Positions 1-32,007 of a DNA stretch of 64,000 nt are shown piece by piece. The DNA is from Macrostomum hystrix. Its lineage: Eukaryota; Platyhelminthes; Macrostomidae. The notes under the pieces were generated by a model that worked only from the letters and a program-made list of their open reading frames with translations, did no database searches and was not told where the DNA came from. Location of the stretch: assembly GCA_950097015.1 (NCBI GenBank), contig CATNEN010000029.1:4607501-4671500 (forward strand). The letters run 5' to 3'. The position numbers were made by a program, and so were the translations under genes. The number at the start of each line of letters is the position of its first letter. Position 1 is the stretch's first letter.

Positions 1-636
1 GGGGGCAACTGGGAGGCAGCCAAATGTAGTGTAGTTTTAGTACTACTACTGAAACCACGCGGCCCATTGTTCAAACGGTTCCATACGAGGGTATGGAAAA
101 AAGGAAAAGCTGAAAAACGCATAGCCGAGTCTCGTCTGTTTTCGGAACTGAGTGGAATTTTTTTGCTGTGTTTTTTGTTAGAAACCACATTCTCACTCAC
201 ATGGCAACAAGTAAAACAGTTTTTTCTGTTAAACGACTGTTTTGCCATTGTTATTCAGCAATTAAAATGATTAACTATACGGCGCAAGTAGGTTCGTAAT
301 TTTTTTAAATTGCTTAGATGCAACAATGCCAAAACCACTCAAGCATCTGAAATTCAGCGCGAACAGGTAAAACTGACAGCAGCAACAAGTAGTAAACAAA
401 TAATGCCTAGAAATGCAAATTAAGTATCAATAATTTATTTCAGGAGTTAGTTTGAATAAACTACTACTATGTAGCGGATTTCTCTAATGCAGCCAGAAAT
501 ATAACTTAATCGGAAATATAACACTTTTACAGGAAAATTCCTAATTGTGAATTTGGGAATTCCCAACTGTGGCATCTCAATCTGTGAATTCCCAAAATTC
601 CCAACAATTAGAAGACACGGTCAAATAGATTACAGG
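1..636. other. Intergenic, no feature recognised
   Basis: AT-rich sequence with only short open frames lacking splice context. Around 545-600 there is a small internal duplication of AATTCCCAA-type motifs. Confidence 0.6.
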
Positions 637-1135
637 TGTAATGGATCATCGGAGCAATGTATCACTAGAGTAAGGAATCACCGGTGGGGTTACAGGTGTA
701 AGGAATCACCGGTGGGGTTACAGGTTTGAGGAATAACCGGTGGGATCACAGGTGTAAGGAATAACCGGTGGGATCACAGGTGTAAGGAATAACCGGTGGG
801 ATCACAGGTGTAAGGAATCACTGGTGGGATCACAGGTGTAAGGAATCACCGGTGGGATCACAGGTGTAAGGAATAACCGGTGGGATCACAGGTGTAAGGA
901 ATCACCGGTGGGATCACATGTGTAAGGAATCACCGGTGGGATCACAGGTGTAATGGGTCACAGGTGTAAGGGATCACAGGTGTAAGGGGTCACGGGTGTA
1001 AGGGGTCACAGGTGTAAGGGGTCACAGGTGTAAGGGATCACAGGTGTAAGGGATCACAGGTGTAAGGGGTCACGGGTGTAAGGGGTCACAGGTGTAAGGG
1101 GTCACAGTTGTAAGTGATCACAGGTGTAAGGTGTA
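637..1135. repeat. Minisatellite changing from a 28-bp to a 16-bp unit
   Basis: The first part (to about 950) has 28-bp units containing CACAGGTGTAAGGAATCACC. The second part has 16-bp units (CAGGTGTAAGGGGTCA) that lack the CCGGTGGGATCA segment. The right edge decays into related motifs to about 1195. Confidence 0.95.
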
Positions 1136-1195
1136 ACCGGTGCAGTTATATCCACCGATGTGAGATGTCACCGGGTGTCACCTGTGAATCACCGG

Positions 1196-2002
1196 TGAAT
1201 CGATAGTGTGTTAGTTTGACTGCAATATAACAAGTGGAACTAATCACTTGTGTTTAGTTCTAATGCTAAAAAATGAAATAGAAAATAAATAAAAACAGTT
1301 ATTGTCTGGTGCTGTTTCGTAATAATAATCAATAATTTAATCAATCTACGCAAGTGTATTTTCTAATCTAATAGAATTGATTTTGAATAGCATAGCAAGA
1401 CATGGAATTTAATGGAGTTTTTGTTAATCTTTTCGAACGAAAAAGCATTTTACAGACCAGAACACTATCATAAATCGCGTATAAGAATGATTAAATTCTG
1501 GATAACAGTCATATAGTCTAGATCATATATCAGTCAGTCAGTGAAGCTAAAATGGAAAGTGACTCTATTAAGCAAGTTGCTAGAGAACAACACTGAAGTG
1601 TCACACTGATGACAGCATCACACACAATCCAACTAATATAGGACAAGCACAATCAATAGACATTAAATCACTTTAATGAACAAACCTAGAGATAATATAG
1701 CAGAAACTGGTACAACAACGCATACTAAACGCTTGGGCAAATTGAATTAATTAGAATAACAAATTTTTTAGCGAATAATCACACAATCCGTCCTCTAGCA
1801 CTAAACTAAGAAAAATATGAGTAAAGGAAAATTTATTTGAAGAGAATAAAAAAGTCTAGACTCTGTATCTAGTTACTAGCTTGCCGATGGCTAAACTCGG
1901 TACAAATACACAGACATATGGTGATGCGCGCACTAGGCTAACTCATAGATGCGAATATTTATATTCATTTAACTGTTCATGCTAACAGGCAAGTATCAAC
2001 CA
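1196..2002. other. Intergenic AT-rich stretch downstream of V-ATPase B
   Basis: No open frame, RNA gene or tandem array recognised. Confidence 0.6.
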
Positions 2003-2085
2003 ACTAAGAGGTCAGCAGTTCGAATCTACCAGCTCAGAGGAAACTGGTGTCTGTCCATGGACTGAAAAAGTGTATTCGAGTACAC
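2003..2085 (+). mobile_element. Fragment of a tRNA-like SINE (third type)
   Basis: Contains CAGCAGTTCGAATCTACC, a B-box-like sequence, followed by CTGTCCATGGACTG, related to the palindrome of the SINE-A body. No A box is visible, so it is probably truncated. Confidence 0.4.
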
Positions 2086-2092
2086 AGCAATA

Positions 2093-2403
2093 GAGGCTTG
2101 TAGCCTAGTGGTTAGAGCGTCGGAAATCCCCGACTTAAAGGTCGGGGGTTCGATTCCCGACTCTACTGACACAATAATTGGGTCTTTAAGGAAGACACCT
2201 GACTATGCATTGCTTCAGTTCATCCAAGCTATTAAAAATAGGTACAAGCATATATTCTGGGGTGATTGAAGGTAGGTGTGGCATCCCCCCAGTCCATGGA
2301 CTGAACAGCCGTACGCCGTACGCGGCTGAGCTGTCGGCTGCACATCTGACAGATGCAGTAATCCAATTATTATTATTATTATTATTATGATTATTAATAT
2401 TAC
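2093..2403 (+). mobile_element. SINE-A, full-length copy with tRNA-derived head
   Basis: The head has a perfect A box (TAGCCTAGTGG) and B box (GGTTCGATTCC). The body contains the palindrome CAGTCCATGGACTG and a GC-rich segment, and the copy ends in an ATT tail. It lies just 3' of the V-ATPase B gene, in the opposite orientation. Confidence 0.85.
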
Positions 2404-2563
2404 GGTAGTTAAAGAGGTCAAAAATCTACATTGAAGGAATCACCAACGAGTAGGTAGGTACCTAAGCAGTATTTAGATGAAGTAAATTAGCCAAATTAAA
2501 TAATTTTATTAATCAGTGGAGTGGTTAGCGTCAATAACAAAAGAACAGTATAGTTTGCTAGTG

Positions 2564-22524
<19,961 letters not shown>

Positions 22525-22795
22525 TTTCAGTATTTTTACTCAAACGATGAATAAAAAATGTCAACTTAGACAAGAATGATAACTGTCTACTATAAAGCAA
22601 TATTTGGAAATTTTAAGTCGATAAAAGAAACCGTAATTTATTTACGTGTCAAACTTCGTAGAAAAATCATAAGTCTGTCTTATTTTAAAACATTAAAACG
22701 AAAGTTATGTAATGTTTTAAAAAATGTGTACATAATTATACACTACGCTATGAACAAACGTTTGTAACTAAAAAATGGAACATATCGACAACTAT

Positions 22796-22813
22796 ACTAG
22801 AGTATACTCTAGT
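22796..22813. promoter_or_regulatory. 18-bp perfect palindrome upstream of V-ATPase B
   Basis: ACTAGAGTATACTCTAGT, extended by flanking GACAACT and AGTTGTC arms with a small offset. It lies about 280 bp upstream of the start codon. It could bind a dimeric factor or be incidental. Confidence 0.3.
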
Positions 22814-22915
22814 TGTCCATGATGGGGCACTACAAAGTTCATTTAATTTAACTGCAGGTATACGGCCCGGATACACATTGTAAAGCATCTGTGTGATTTA
22901 GAAGTCACTTGTGAG

Positions 22916-22930
22916 TAATGGCGGAAGTGC
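22916..22930 (+). promoter_or_regulatory. ETS/YY1-like site in the V-ATPase B promoter region
   Basis: TAATGGCGGAAGTGC combines an ATGGCGG core and a GCGGAAGT core, both common in animal housekeeping promoters. About 400 bp upstream of the ATG. Confidence 0.3.
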
Positions 22931-25334
22931 AGAAATTGCGACTTTAGTTGGAACACAGCATTAGCAGACAATAGTAATACTTTTTCATTATAAGAGATTT
23001 CATATCACTCGTAAAACTTTTGCAGCTATATACGGTAATTGACCACACTGTAGTGTAAAGCCTCCAGAAGTCTGCAAGATAACAACTGCAAGGAGTCAAG
23101 GACCCCTAGAATAAGAGTTGGATAACAAGCATATAGACAGTTTGAACTAATATATTGTTTGTAAGTAAACAGAACAAATTATGAAAGGTGAAAAAACAAG
23201 TTTTTGAAAATTTTTGCATGATTTTGTTATTCGTGATATTTTGTAGTACGCTAGTTCAAAATATCTTTGAGTATAAATTTAAAGGTGTAAAATGTAGACT
23301 TGATCGAAATGAAAGTCACTTATTTAGGAAATTCTTGTTGTAGTGCTTTACAGAAAATATATGTAACATCGTTTCTATCATTTTGATTACTGCGAAATCG
23401 GCTAAATCTGAGCAAGTGTTTCAACTACTTTAAGTAGGCAGATCGTGCACTAGCATCCCTCCAAGAAGTGGCCAAGAGAGATCAAGTTAATGTCCAAATA
23501 AAGGGATCAAGATATGCTTCTTTGCAAAATCAAAATGCACGACGACATACGGTTTAATGTCTAGCATATCGAGGCATTCGCTTGAATTAATAGAACGTGT
23601 TTTGCTATACGGACTGGTCGAGTTCGCGACCGAAAACGATCGGGGACGAACGCTTTTCTGACGATGAAGCCAACATACACACAGAGAGGGATTTTAGACA
23701 TGCACACACAGAGATGATCAAGGGAGAGAGCTAGGGTTTAAAACACTTTTTTTTTAATTCCACTGCTATATGCATGTTTGGCTGGCAGGCAGACACAGCT
23801 GCCAGAATGCCGAGGAGAAAGTAAAAGTGCAAAGCTCGCCCCGCATCTCCCAGTTCCCTGTTCGCCTCATCCTAGCTGCTTCCTCATTTTCCACTCCCCC
23901 TTTCCCCAGTCAGAGCTCACAGTTTATAGCGAGCAGGCGGTGGAGCCAGTTGGGGTGGGGGCAGATGCTGATTTCCGCTGAATTCGAGACAGACATACAG
24001 AGCGCGGAGAGATTGGGCAGATGTAGGGATTTTAGTTACTGCTCTTTCTATAGTTTCGTTTTTAGTTACACATAGCAGACAGGCAGACATGACAGACAAA
24101 AATGCGCACACAGTTAGAAACACGCACAACGAAGCGATGTCACACGCCCCACCCTGCGGGTAGTTTGGGTTGGCATACTAATGCTGTAATCCTCATAGGT
24201 AATTTTCGCAATATTTCTACTGTAAGCTTTGCGCTTTGGCCCCTCGGGTTAGAGGAGGAGGCTCACGGATAAGGTGTAGAGAGGAGAAGCAGAAAGGGGA
24301 GGAATAGGGATGAGGAGAAGAGGATAGGGGAAGAGTCACGGACGCCCGGAGAATTATAGAGAGAAGGGGAGAAAAGATGACACGGGAATGAAAAACAGGA
24401 GGGGTTGGTGGCAATTTCTAGCTAACGGAGATGAGGGGTTAGATGGGAAAATTAGTTTTTGCAGGAGCGTTAGTGGAGTAAAACACACGCCGGGCCGGCA
24501 ACAGGGTTTTGCGTGCCCCTAGGCGATGGTGGACTGGCGGATGCAGCTGAGCAGAAAGCCAGAGTTGAGTCACCTTGGAGGCTGCTGCGAGGAAGGGCAG
24601 CAAACTACAATAGCAGCGGTCTCAGATTAGACAAGTTGACGGAGAGGCTAAAGTCAACAACAGACAGAGAGTGAGATGGTAACTATGAGATATGAGACGG
24701 GAAAAATCCAGTACAAGCCTCAGAAATGTCTGGCGCTATAGAGAAAAAAGTGCAAATTATATAACGCGGCCAGTTTATATCAGCAGCTTATAGCTTATAA
24801 GAATGAGAACCAATGATCAACGACAAACTTTGTCAGGTATCATAGGTACGGATTTCGCAGCCGCTTAATATAGGCATCTGCAGTGGCAGTCGCACAGGCC
24901 TACTATTTCCCAAATAGTCATCGATCCGTCTATATAAAAGTCTATAAGGACTAAGTCTATTAAGGACGAGCAAACGGAGAATTAGAGATTAAAAGACGCG
25001 CTTTTAGAAAACACAAGACACTGAAAAATGGCAAAGGGAGCTGGTTGGAAATTTATACCAATTTATAACATAACAAAGAATGACACGCCTATTTTAAAGC
25101 TTCGTTTAATTTAAACTTTAACTTTAATAAAGTTTGCAAATTTAAATTTTAACAAAAAACTTTCGCTGTCCAAAAAAGCGCACACGTCCGTTAAGCATAA
25201 TTTAAATAGGTAAATGCTCTATTTATGGGGCCATTTTTTGAAATTCCCTTCGTGTGTAGCATTCGGCAAAAGCAGCTGCAGCAGTTGATTGTCAGAGCCA
25301 GATAAACCTTTTATCCGAAAAATAATGGCTCGTC

Positions 25335-25496
25335 ATGCTAAAGCGCGGGACAACTATTTTTTCCACGCTTCGTCGCGTCATTCAAAGCTGTGCACAATTT
25401 GCCAGAATGCAATACGAGTTCTGGGACAGTACTTTCGATTGCATAAAGTCTGCGGAAATGGCCGTATATGCAACTCAACCAACAGATGGACCACGA
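25335..25496 (+). CDS. Possible first coding exon, unidentified
   Basis: ATG at 25335 opens a 54-codon frame (MLKRGTTIFSTLRRVIQSCA at the start) that ends exactly at CGA/GTGAGT, a good 5' splice site, 15 bases before the 30-bp array. A second frame from ATG 25325 is also open (MARHAKARDNYFFHASSRHS). I found no downstream exon on the plus strand before the tetraspanin, so this is weak. Confidence 0.2.
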
Positions 25497-25510
25497 GTGA
25501 GTAGTCATCC

Positions 25511-26733
25511 ACAGAATGATTCCAGGATGGTCGACAATCCACAGAATGATTCCAGGATGGTAGACAATCCACCGGATGATTCCAGGATGGTAGACAATCC
25601 ACCGAATGATTCCAGGATGGTAGACAATCCACAGAATGATTCCAGGATGGTCGACAATCCACAGAATGATTCCAGGATGGTCGACAATCCACCGAATGAT
25701 TCCAGGATGGTAGACAATCCACAGAATGATTCCAGGATGGTCGACAATCCACAGAATGATTCCAGGATGGTAGACAATCCACCGGATGATTCCAGGATGG
25801 TAGACAATCCACCGGATGATTCCAGGATGGTAGACAATCCACAGAATGATTCCAGGATGGTCGACAATCCACCGAATGATTCCAGGATGGTCGACAATCC
25901 ACAGAATGATTCCAGGATGGTAGACAATTCACCGAATGATTCCAGGATGGTCGACAATCCACAGAATGATTCCAGGATGGTCGACAATCCACGGAATGAT
26001 TCCAGGATGGTAGACAATTCACAGAATGATTCCAGGATGGTAGTCATTCACATAATGATTCCAGGATGGTCGACAATCTACAGAATGATTCCAGGATGGT
26101 CGACAATCCACAGAATGATTCCAGGATGGTAGACAATCCACAGAATGATTCCAAGATGGTCGACAATCCACAGAATGATTCCAGGATGGTAGACAATCCA
26201 CAGAATGATTCCAGGATGGTCGACAATCCACAGAATGATTCCAGGATGGTAGACAATCCACCGGATGATTCCAGGATGGTAGACAATCCACCGGATGATT
26301 CCAGGATGGTAGACAATCCACAGAATGATTCCAGGATGGTAGACAATCCACAGAATGATTCCAGGATGGTCGACAATCCACCGAATGATTCCAGGATGGT
26401 CGACAATCCACCGAATGATTCCAGGATGGTCGACAATCCACAGAATGATTCCAGGATGGTCGACAATCCACCGAATGATTCCAGGATGGTTGACAATCCA
26501 CAGAATAATTCCAGGATGGTAGACAATCCACAGAATGATTCCAGGATGGTAGACAATCCACAGAATGATTCCAGGATGGTAGACAATCCACAGAATGATT
26601 CCAGGATGGTCGACAATCCACAGAATGATTCCAGGATGGTAGACAATCCACAGAATGATTCCAGGATGGTAGTCATTCACAGAATGATTCCAAGATGGTC
26701 GACAATCCACAGAATGATTCCAAGATGGTCGAC
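25511..26733. repeat. 30-bp minisatellite, intergenic
   Basis: About 41 units with core TGATTCCAGGATGGTCGACA and variants CAGAAT, CCGAAT and CCGGAT. The unit is stop-free in several frames of both strands, hence many overlapping ORFs of about 210 codons that are not genes. A one-base shift near 26045 changes the frame. Confidence 0.97.
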
Positions 26734-27336
26734 AGATAATGATTAGAGGAGAGTATGTTGAAATATTAAAGCCATAGAAGAAATCAAACCTGTAGTTAAG
26801 ACAAGCCGCAAGTAAAACAAAATTCGTAATATTTCATAAACAGTTAAAATAGTACGGAATACAGAAATAAAGAAGAACAAAGCGAATATTTAAAAAACGT
26901 CGTCCACGTTTTTAAAGTAACCATAAGCTATATCCGGGTCATTGGGAAAAGTGCTTTATAAATACAGTCGACCTTAGCCTTCTGTTACTGGCTGGCAAAA
27001 AAGCGAATACTCAATCCTGCTTTTAACTTTATAACATACATTTTTGTAAAGACTTCTTTAAATGTCGCAAGTAATGGACCAGTTTAAGAGATGGACTAGA
27101 TGCAAGCAATTTAAAGAGAGAAGGTACACGAGTTGTGGAAAAAATACACAAAGTTGAGTAGAATACTACGAGTATTAAGAGCACAACAGATTCGATGCGT
27201 AAAGAACGTTTTTTTCTCAAGAAAATGGACACTTTGACTTCTTTAGAAAGATATTTTAGCAAGTAAAAACCTTTTCGAGGAATTGTAATGAAAAAACCTG
27301 AGATTGCTGTGCTGTCCAATAAAATAGTCTACACTT
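26734..27336. other. Intergenic, AT-rich
   Basis: Nothing recognised. Confidence 0.55.
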
Positions 27337-29616
27337 TTTATTTCTTTGGGAATATAAACAAACTCAGAGGAACGACACGTCTAGAAAATATTTCAGGATC
27401 GGGTCTGGCGGGGTAGAATAAAAACTTTTGAGTAACAAGACATCAAATATCTTAGAAACACTAAAACTGTTAATAACCGATTTGTGAAATATATCAAGGG
27501 AAAGAAAAGGAACCAACTGTGTTGCACAAAATTTGATTCACAATGAGTATATATTTATATATAAAGTGCTGAATAATTAAGGAATGAAAAAATAGTTGAA
27601 ACAAAGCATGACCGTCAAAACACTTAACGGACATAGAAAAATCAAAACTACCGCTTATGGCCATAGACACGTGGACTACGACGAATTAATTTACTTTTGA
27701 AGCTCTAAAATTGAAAAAAGAAACGGTCACTCAACACGACCTGATCGAAGTTGATTGCTCCTCTTAATTGGCTTCAATCAATCGGTGCTAACTCCAACGT
27801 AGCCCTCTTCGTCTCGTTTAGCGGCGCAGCACAGATAGATGGCCACGATTAGGGAGAACAGCTGCAGATGACATTGCGGGGGTTTTATAAAGAAATTGTT
27901 CTTTTTCTAAAATTCAATCTTTGTTTTATTAGATTAAAAGTTCTTAAACTTTCCTTAGTAATCAGGACTAGGACTTACCGGGTAATTGGAACCAGGACTT
28001 ATCGGGTCATTGGAAACAAGACTTACCGGGTCATTGGGAACAGGACTTACCGGCTCGTTGGGAGCAGGACTTACCGGGTCATTGGGAGCAGGACTTACCG
28101 GGTCATTGGAAACAGGACTTACCGGGTCATTGGGAACGGAACTTATCGGGTCATTGGGAACAGGACTTACCGGGTCATTGTGAACACGACTTACCGGGTC
28201 ACTCGAAACATGACTTACCGGGTCATTGGAAACATGACTCACCGGGTCATTGGGAGCAGGACTTACCGGGTCATTGGAAACATGACTCACCGGGTCATTG
28301 GGAGCAGGACTTACCGGGTCATTGGGAGCAGGACTTACTGGGTCACTCGGAACATGACTTACCGGGTCATTGGAAACATGACTCACCGGGTCATTGGAAA
28401 CATGACTCACCGGGTCATTGGGAGCAGGACTTACCGGGTCATTGGAAACATGACTCACCGGGTCATTGGGAGCAGGACTTACCGGGTCATTGGGAGCAGG
28501 ACTTACCGGGTCACTCGGAACATGACTTACCGGGTCATTGGAAACATGACTCATCGGGTCATTGGAAACATGACTCACCGGGTCATTGGGAGCAGGACTT
28601 ACCGGGTCATTGGGAGCAGGACTTAACGGGTCATTGGGAACGGGACTTACCGGGTCATTGGAAACAGGACTTACCGAGTCCCTTACCGGGTCCGGGTCAT
28701 TTTGAAATGTTGAGTATGAAACCGAAAGACGTCTATAACAAGAAACAAGGTTCTTACCTCAACGGCAGCGATACTCAGAATGGCGATGAGGACCCAGAGC
28801 GACTGCGCTAGTATTTTGTCAACGCAACCCTTGAAGGTTGAGCGATTGATTTTTTATATAAAAACTTCGATTTAAACTTTGCAAAAAGACGAATTGATTT
28901 GATTGATGACAGGTCTCACTAACCTGCGTGAACATGGTGCCATCGTCGGTCTTGCAGAACTGTTCCGGGACCCGCGAGTCAGTGTAGTCGTGGGTTCCAT
29001 TGGCTCCGCAGCAGGCGAGCGACTTCTGAGCCCATTTGACCGTCTCCGGGATGGTGGTGACGTTCCAGTTCTTGATGTTCTTGCGAACTTCGTCGACAAA
29101 AAAGTTCTTAACCTGACGATGAAAATAAGCGAGGAACATTCATATAGCCTTGTGGGAAGGAACAGTTAACCAATCAGAATGAGCTGGCAGTGAGGTGGGT
29201 GATTGATCGGCGAGCTAGCCAATCAGCAAGAGGTAAAAGTTTATCTTAAAAAAATCTTCGAGGAGCTCACACAAAGAGTGTTGTTAAATCGAATACCAAT
29301 ATACATGCAGGACGTAATCGGTGGGAATCCTTACCTCTGTGTCCATTTGTCTAATGTACAAGTAGAGGCCGCCGCCAATCTCCAGGCCGCAGATGATAAG
29401 CAGGCAGACAAAGAATGAGCCCAGCAGGCAGGGCGACTCGTGAATGGCACCGCAGCAACCGAAAGCGGATACTAGAACAGTAACGCCTCCGATTGCCATG
29501 GCAACGAACAGGGCAATGTCCAGGGTCAGCTTGTTGCCCGAGTTCTCCCGCAGGCTAGCCATGTTGGCATCAAAGTACAGGTACAGCGACAGGGCCATGA
29601 TGGCTAAGCCGGCCAG
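27337..29616 (-). CDS. Tetraspanin, four 3' coding exons (first coding exon not found)
   Basis: Four-pass membrane organiser of the tetraspanin family. Exons in transcript order: 29616-29335 (94 codons), 29112-28924 (63), 28829-28758 (24) and 27861-27778 (27 plus TGA), all phase 0 with AG/GT borders. The first begins inside TM1 (LAGLAIMALSLYLYFDA) and continues through TM2 (LDIALFVAMAIGGVTVLVSAFGCCG) and TM3 (LLGSFFVCLLIICGLEIGGG). The large extracellular loop has the family CCG motif plus two later cysteines (EQFC and GCVDK), so it is a four-cysteine loop. TM4 is split over the last two exons, and the tail is AKRDEEGYVGVSTD. About 208 aa are visible. The N-terminal exon with the start codon and most of TM1 must lie further upstream. 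A possible AATAAA is at 27342-27337. I cannot assign a subfamily. Confidence 0.92.
27958..28690. repeat. 24-bp minisatellite carrying repeated 5' splice-site consensus (last tetraspanin intron)
   Basis: About 30 units with core GACTTACCGGGTCATTGG. On the tetraspanin sense (minus) strand each unit reads CCCGGTAAGT or CCCGGTGAGT. By my count about 26 of 30 units keep GTRAGT. Confidence 0.95.
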
Positions 29617-31544
29617 CTGCGAGTGGACGAAATGCGGCGGGTAGAAGGAGAAAACTATTGAAGATTGAGAAATCTGGGCCGCCTTCCAATCTATCTTTCC
29701 GAGTGTCTCACTCGATTTTTTTATAATATTACAAAATGAAAATTTGCATTTCAATCACAGTCTAGATTAATAGGCTGGCTATTGTACATAACTAGAGAGA
29801 AGCGAGAGACACCGTCTGAACCGGAATGAAAGATAGCTCGCTTTAGGAAGTTCAGGAAAGCCCGAAAATGGAAGTTGCTTTGGGGCGCCAAATTATTGTA
29901 GCTACGAAAAATTGTGAGCAAATTAATTGAGCCGTCGGGAAGGAGTTCAAAGGATTTTGGCTTCGATTGTGACTTATCTAACTAAATCTGCGAGTAGCAG
30001 TGCTGAGGTTGAGGAGGTCGACTCCTCAGCAAGCCCTGATGAGATAAGAATCACCAAGGTAGTAAATTATATGACTTAGCGATGGAAAACTTATAAAGCA
30101 ACTAATAAAGGCCAGTTTTTTTAAAACAATCGCTGACTAGAGAAGTATAAGCTCGTGGATCGGAAAAAACTGCCAAAGAAGCGAAAAAATAAACTAGAAC
30201 AGTTTGGCAATTAGTTGGTAGCTAGAGCTAAGTTGCCAACTCAGGCGAATGTACTACGTACTTACAATAGTTTCCGGCTTAACTCTACTAAAATCGAAAG
30301 AGTTTTTAGGAAGCTTATCCTAAACTAATTTGAATTATTATGAGAATATGTTTTATTGAATAAACAATAGTATGATATTGTCATATAAATACTAGCTAGC
30401 ACACTTACACAGAAACCCTAACAACATTGCATGGTAGTTGACATAGTTTGTAGGCTTATAATAATAGTTACTTATATTAACTAGTAGGCTATTGAAACAA
30501 TACATAATTAAAGACAATTTAACAACTGTATGGCTTTTCTTAAATAAATATTAGTTTCTTATTAAAAATCAGACTAAAAACAGATCCTTAATCAAGTTTA
30601 ATTATTAATTAATTGAATTATAAAGGCCTGTTACTATTAAAACAAATACTCTTACTGACCCAGAAGGCGCAATCTAAATTAACTCTCATAACTGTCTCCA
30701 TTCTAAGACTAAAATAAGGTACCATTTTAATAAACTTAGCTAATTATTAAAAAGCGAGCAAATAACATAAACAAGATAGAGCAAAATAATAATGAAGCGA
30801 CTTAGTTTAATTGCATATTAATATCTAAACAACTTAATAATAGACATTTTACAATATAAAATTCATAGTCCCTGCTCAATAATTTCTAAATTTCAAAATG
30901 ACTAAGACTTTAAGCTATTATATAAGTAAGACATAGGATTATATAAATTGTTAGGACAACAAAAAAATCTACTTACCAAGCAAATAGTATTGCTGATTAT
31001 AATGAATATCTTCAGACACTGGAAGCAAAATTTACCCATTATTTGTTGCAAAAGGTTAACTAAAAATGAACAGAATGGGTCAGAAAAACTTATAGAACTG
31101 AGTTCTTTATTAACGGTAGCTCTACATTATAAAATAATTCGGAAACTTTTTCAATTTTTAATTTCGTGCGAATGGTTTCATTTATCTCAAAATAACAAAA
31201 CGCTATTTTATTGCAAAAAGAAACATACTTGCATACTAACATACATATTAAGAAACAAACTAACTATACTGCCTTCATTCTATTACGTTTATAAAATGTT
31301 TTTAACCTAGATATTTTAAATTAAGTTTTACAATTTTTGTCCTCTTGTTTTCACGACATATCGGCTAATCAAACAAAGGGCAAGTTTACCCCCTAATCAA
31401 ACTAACAATTTGAAGTTGCATAATTATATTTATATTAATGCTTTTCCTTAGTGGAAAGTATTCAAAATTGGGGTTAAAGCAATGTTAAATTGTAGGCATT
31501 GTTTTTAGCATTCATGAAAGCTTCGAAGTCTGGCAAAATGTATT
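29617..31544. other. Region upstream of the tetraspanin exons, AT-rich
   Basis: A pyrimidine tract at about 29618-29660 (minus) is the acceptor region of the first visible tetraspanin exon. The missing first exon may lie here or beyond; I did not find it. No array. Confidence 0.5.
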
Positions 31545-31628
31545 TGTCAGAAGTGGGATTCGAACCCACGCCCTCAGAAGAGGACTGCGACCTGAACGCA
31601 GCGCCTTAGACCGCTCGGCCATCCTGAC
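31545..31628 (-). tRNA. tRNA-Leu (anticodon CAG)
   Basis: 84-nt class II tRNA on the minus strand. The 5' strand GTCAGGA pairs with TTCTGAC at the 3' end (one G-U). The A box is TGGCCGAGCGG and the B box GGTTCGAATCC, both matching consensus. The anticodon stem CTGCG/CGCAG closes a loop with CAG, and the variable arm is long, as expected for Leu. No intron and no encoded CCA. Unlike the SINE heads in this window, it is not followed by a SINE body. Confidence 0.93.
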
Positions 31629-31832
31629 CTACCTGTCTGAGAAAGCGTATCGTGTCTAAATTCAAATTGAAATAAACAGTTATTTCAAATATTTATTCAT
31701 CGCTAATTCAGGGACCTCTATTTTGTTTTCTAATCTAAGGCAATTAAGACAGATTAGAGAAATTAAGACAGAGAGGTATCCGGATTGGCCCTTCACCTCC
31801 ACCTCATTTTCATTTTACTCTAAGTCTTTCAT

Positions 31833-32007
<175 letters not shown>

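Larger units (their letters stand above)
22525..25334. other. Intergenic region upstream of V-ATPase B, including its promoter
   Basis: Mostly unique sequence. The first few hundred bases upstream of the ATG carry the palindrome and ETS/YY1-like site listed separately. Nothing coding is recognised at 23000-25300; open frames near 23770-24410 lack support. Confidence 0.5.

Noticed and set aside
2098-2168. Functional tRNA gene
   Set aside because: A and B boxes are perfect, but the acceptor stem is not convincing and the sequence continues into a SINE body shared by several copies.
30640-30700. Missing tetraspanin first exon (minus strand ATG...GCCTTCTGG/GTCAGT)
   Set aside because: The peptide METVMRVNLDCAFW lacks the hydrophobic first half of TM1 and the usual basic/cysteine start; the donor is weak.
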